Assembly (NCBI GenBank): GCA_029582265.1
Contig: CM055816.1
Location: forward strand, 83,985,165-84,049,164
Source of the DNA: Zoroaster sp. YZ-2022
Lineage: Eukaryota; Echinodermata; Asteroidea; Forcipulatida; Zoroasteridae
Direction of reading: 5' to 3'
DNA: 64,000 bases
The notes beneath the pieces are model-generated. The model saw only the letters and a program-made list of their open reading frames with translations, was not told the origin of the DNA and searched no databases. Positions 47,190-64,000 of the stretch are shown piece after piece; within the stretch, counting starts at the first letter, position 1; each line of letters begins with the position of its first letter. The position numbers were made by a program, and so were the translations under genes.

Positions 47190-47764
47190 ATGGATGACAC
47201 AGAGACTCAAATGAGTACAAACATTTATAGCAGTCTTTACTTAGAATCATGAATGAAACATTTACTTCTAATAACATATCTAGTTATAGAAGTGAAGAAA
47301 TAAACTAAAATACCGAAATATCTCCTGACCAATAGCTCTATAGTATCAAACATGTATAATCAATGACTTGGCTAGTCTATTATGCAATCTCTAACAAGTG
47401 TAAGTCAACAATGACGGGCAACTAGGTCAGTAATGGCCCTCTCTGTAAAAAACATTAACTTCATGGATAAAGAAATACATTAACTCAAGAACATTTGGTA
47501 ATCTTGGCTAAAACTAGAGTCTAATAAACAAATAGTCAACTCAACCTAAAACCTTTAAGACCGTCGTCCTAGCATGGCACTTGCCTCTCACACTGAGAAC
47601 TAAGCCACTGGGTAGTTTGTACATGCAGTGTCAACTAGTCTAGGCTTTTACTACTGGAAACACGTATAATATAGCTGGAAAAGTGATCAAATACAAATCT
47701 TAATACAATTTACTTCTGTAAAGTCTTAACTTTCAGAAACACAATATAATCAATATACCATGTA

Positions 47765-48957
47765 GGGTAACTGTATGGAAATTGGGACAATAATTTTCTA
47801 GGAGTTCTACAATCCCGGCCAAAATAGTTGGGACGCGTGACAATAAACATACCCGCCCCTGTCGTCCCGCCCCCCCCCCCCCCCCGCTTCAATGTATTGT
47901 CCCTGAGACAAAGACTGCGGTTTGTCCACGTCTGGTCACGTCTTCTTACTAAGAGAAATTTCAGATAATCCCGGCCAAAATAGTTGGGACACGTGACAAT
48001 AAACATACCCTCCCCTGTCCCCCCGCTCCCCCAACCAATGTTGTTATCTCCAGCCGGAGCACAGACCGCCGGGGCAATGAGAGCCAACATTGTCCGGGGA
48101 CTGGGAGGCCAGCAAGATGTGGCCGGGATGCTATTGCGCCGTCCCTTATTTGGATGTGGATGAAAGGCCATAAACAGCTACACTATTGCATAACCTCAAT
48201 TTTCATGTGCATTTTTGTGAATGCAGCGACAAATTTCGTGGTGAAAATCGGAAAAAACTGACAAGGTGAGGAAAATTAGCGTTCTTTTATTGCCTTGATG
48301 TAAAACAATAGGTTTCATAGAATTCAGTGGGAAAATTTTAAACTCGGGTTTTAACTGGAGTTCCAAATTTGTACTTTTAGATTGATTATCAAGTGGTTTT
48401 TGCATTGTTCACATTTTTTACGTGAAGAAAATGTACGAATGTCACGTTAGCTGGGATTTAACGCCGTAAAACTGTGTGTTCAAGTGTGTAGGGAAGTTGG
48501 GACAGCCAAGATGGCGGCCATTGTGTATACAACTATTCATGCGTATTTGACTGTATTGCGCTACAGTATAAAGAGTTTATGCCTTATTGTTATTAAGTTA
48601 TGAAGCATTATTTTGCTGATCTACTGTTATAAGTGTTATGAATTGGGGTGGGGGTGGGGAAGACACCCAGTAGCTAAATCCCCTACTGCCACCCATAAAC
48701 ACAAATAAAATTGGTGTTATACTAAAATAGTGTTATTTTAAGGTATTTACTGGGTGTCCCAAATTCCCTACACATGTAGGGAATTTGGGACACTTCTGAT
48801 GACGCAAAATATATTCACATTTGACCCACTAAAATAATTTTGATGATAACAATTTTTGTAACTTTTGAAATTGTAAACTAGTTGTTTAATAAATGTTCAC
48901 ATTTTCTAGTGAATTTAAAATATGTACTTAAGTGTCCCACTTTCCCTACAGTTACCT
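47765..48957. mobile_element. 1.2-kb TA-flanked DNA element in gene 2 downstream flank
   Basis: Ends GGGTAACTGTATGGAAATTG and CTTTCCCTACAGTTACCT are inverted, flanked by TA. Gene 1's flank at 10317 (ACCATGTATCATGG) shows the empty site with a single TA. Inside are repeated TAGGGAAnTTGGGACA-type motifs and two direct copies of an AATCCCGGCCAAAATAGTTG segment (47811 and 47971). No transposase was found. Confidence 0.8.
48487..48772. mobile_element. Nested 286-bp element with TGTAGGGAA ends
   Basis: TGTAGGGAAGTTGGGACA at the left and TGTCCCAAATTCCCTACA at the right are inverted repeats related to the host element's ends. The next sequence begins another TGTAGGGAATTTGGGACA, so related elements are stacked. 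Confidence 0.7.
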
Positions 48958-49680
48958 TATCACGAAGTGAAAGAGATAATCATTGAGTAAAACATCACTC
49001 TGACCATGTTCTGATCTGATGAAGAGTCAAACCAAAAGTACACAAGTATATATGTGATTGAAAACCACACGTTGATCAAAGTTGTAACTCATTAAAAATG
49101 TACACAATACAGATCTTTAAAACTCAGGGGTTAACTACAAAGACACAAGCAAAGTAAACGGCTGTTCAATCAAAATGAAATCACACATATGTACCTGTAA
49201 AAACAACATGTTCCTTTGTTAGGTGAGTGACAACACTTTATTAAAATTCAACTCAAAGAAAGTGTTGAATTAACACGGAATTACATCTAACTTTATAAAT
49301 GTTATTTCAACACTTTTAAAAGTTAAATCCAACTTTATAAAGAGTTGTCATTGACCAAACTTTTTAGAATGTACATTAGGACCCTATATATCGTTTGGAT
49401 GATTCTGGCTTAGGTCAAAATGCTCTCTACTAGGAATAGGATACAACCTTAAACATAATATTAACAATATTGGAGTCTTATATAGCGTGAAATATATCAA
49501 GATGTGTTACTAGTACTCTAAGCACTTTACATTGTGTTTATTCGTCTTAAATCTCTTCAGAAATCGTTATGAGTTCAAAATACCGACTCAAAAGATTATC
49601 AACTTGTTTCCAAATCAATAGAACCAATGATACGTTTATTTTTCACAATAATATGTCATATTATTATTGTGCAAAATATT
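48958..49680 (-). other. Downstream flank of P450 gene 2
   Basis: Homologous to the gene 1 flank at 10324-11102. A ~130-bp AT-rich stretch bounded by GACAACACTTT and AAAGAGTTGTC (49230-49352) has no match in gene 1 and may be another small insertion. Confidence 0.55.
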
Positions 49681-63975
<14,295 letters not shown>

Positions 63976-64000
63976 CTAATACAAGAAGAGGTCACTCTGA

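Overview
This is eukaryotic, intron-rich and repeat-rich DNA, most likely from a marine invertebrate. An echinoderm or other non-vertebrate deuterostome is my best guess. The reasons are tandem CYP2-type P450 genes, Tx1-like, R4/Dong-like and DIRS-like retroelements, a Ty3/Gypsy element whose Gag resembles PNMA proteins, and foldback elements built like sea-urchin TU elements. The species cannot be fixed from the sequence alone. No prokaryotic gene organisation is present.

The only clear host genes are two tandem cytochrome P450 paralogues on the minus strand. Gene 1 (11103-34438) is complete: five exons of 203, 146, 808, 158 and 182 nt join to exactly 1497 nt (498 aa plus stop), with every splice phase consistent. 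Gene 2 (49681-63975, continuing past the right edge) has exons 2-5 with identical lengths (146, 808, 158, 182 nt). Its exon 1 lies outside the window. Both genes have a GC-AG last intron. The duplication unit is about 38.6 kb and also includes introns and 3' flank, so each copy serves as an 'empty site' for insertions in the other.

Layout: 1-3079, minus-strand Tx1-like LINE (LINE-A). 3300-8400, plus-strand LINE (LINE-B). 8.4-11.1 kb, 3' flank of gene 1. 11.1-34.4 kb, gene 1; its introns hold a foldback element (11.56-14.02 kb), a 2.2-kb solo-LTR-like insertion (14.75-16.96 kb), a minisatellite (18.5-19.0 kb), a hAT-type element (19.04-23.19 kb, with DIRS-like and SINE remnants inside) and a full-length Ty3/Gypsy element with both LTRs (25.05-34.11 kb). 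36.1-44.1 kb, an 8-kb palindrome whose arms each carry an identical 83-aa zinc-finger-like ORF. 44.1-46.2 kb, a truncated LINE (LINE-C). 47.2-64 kb, gene 2; its 3' flank and introns hold a TA-flanked element, a 55-bp satellite, an R4/Dong-like LINE in an (AAT)n tract, hammerhead-like motifs and a third foldback element (59.0-63.4 kb).

No cooperating gene system was found. The P450s would act alone as membrane-bound monooxygenases. The most unusual content is structural: three unrelated long inverted-repeat elements whose arms are built of tandem repeats. Several insertions can be polarised exactly because the P450 paralogue or the opposite palindrome arm preserves the uninserted site.
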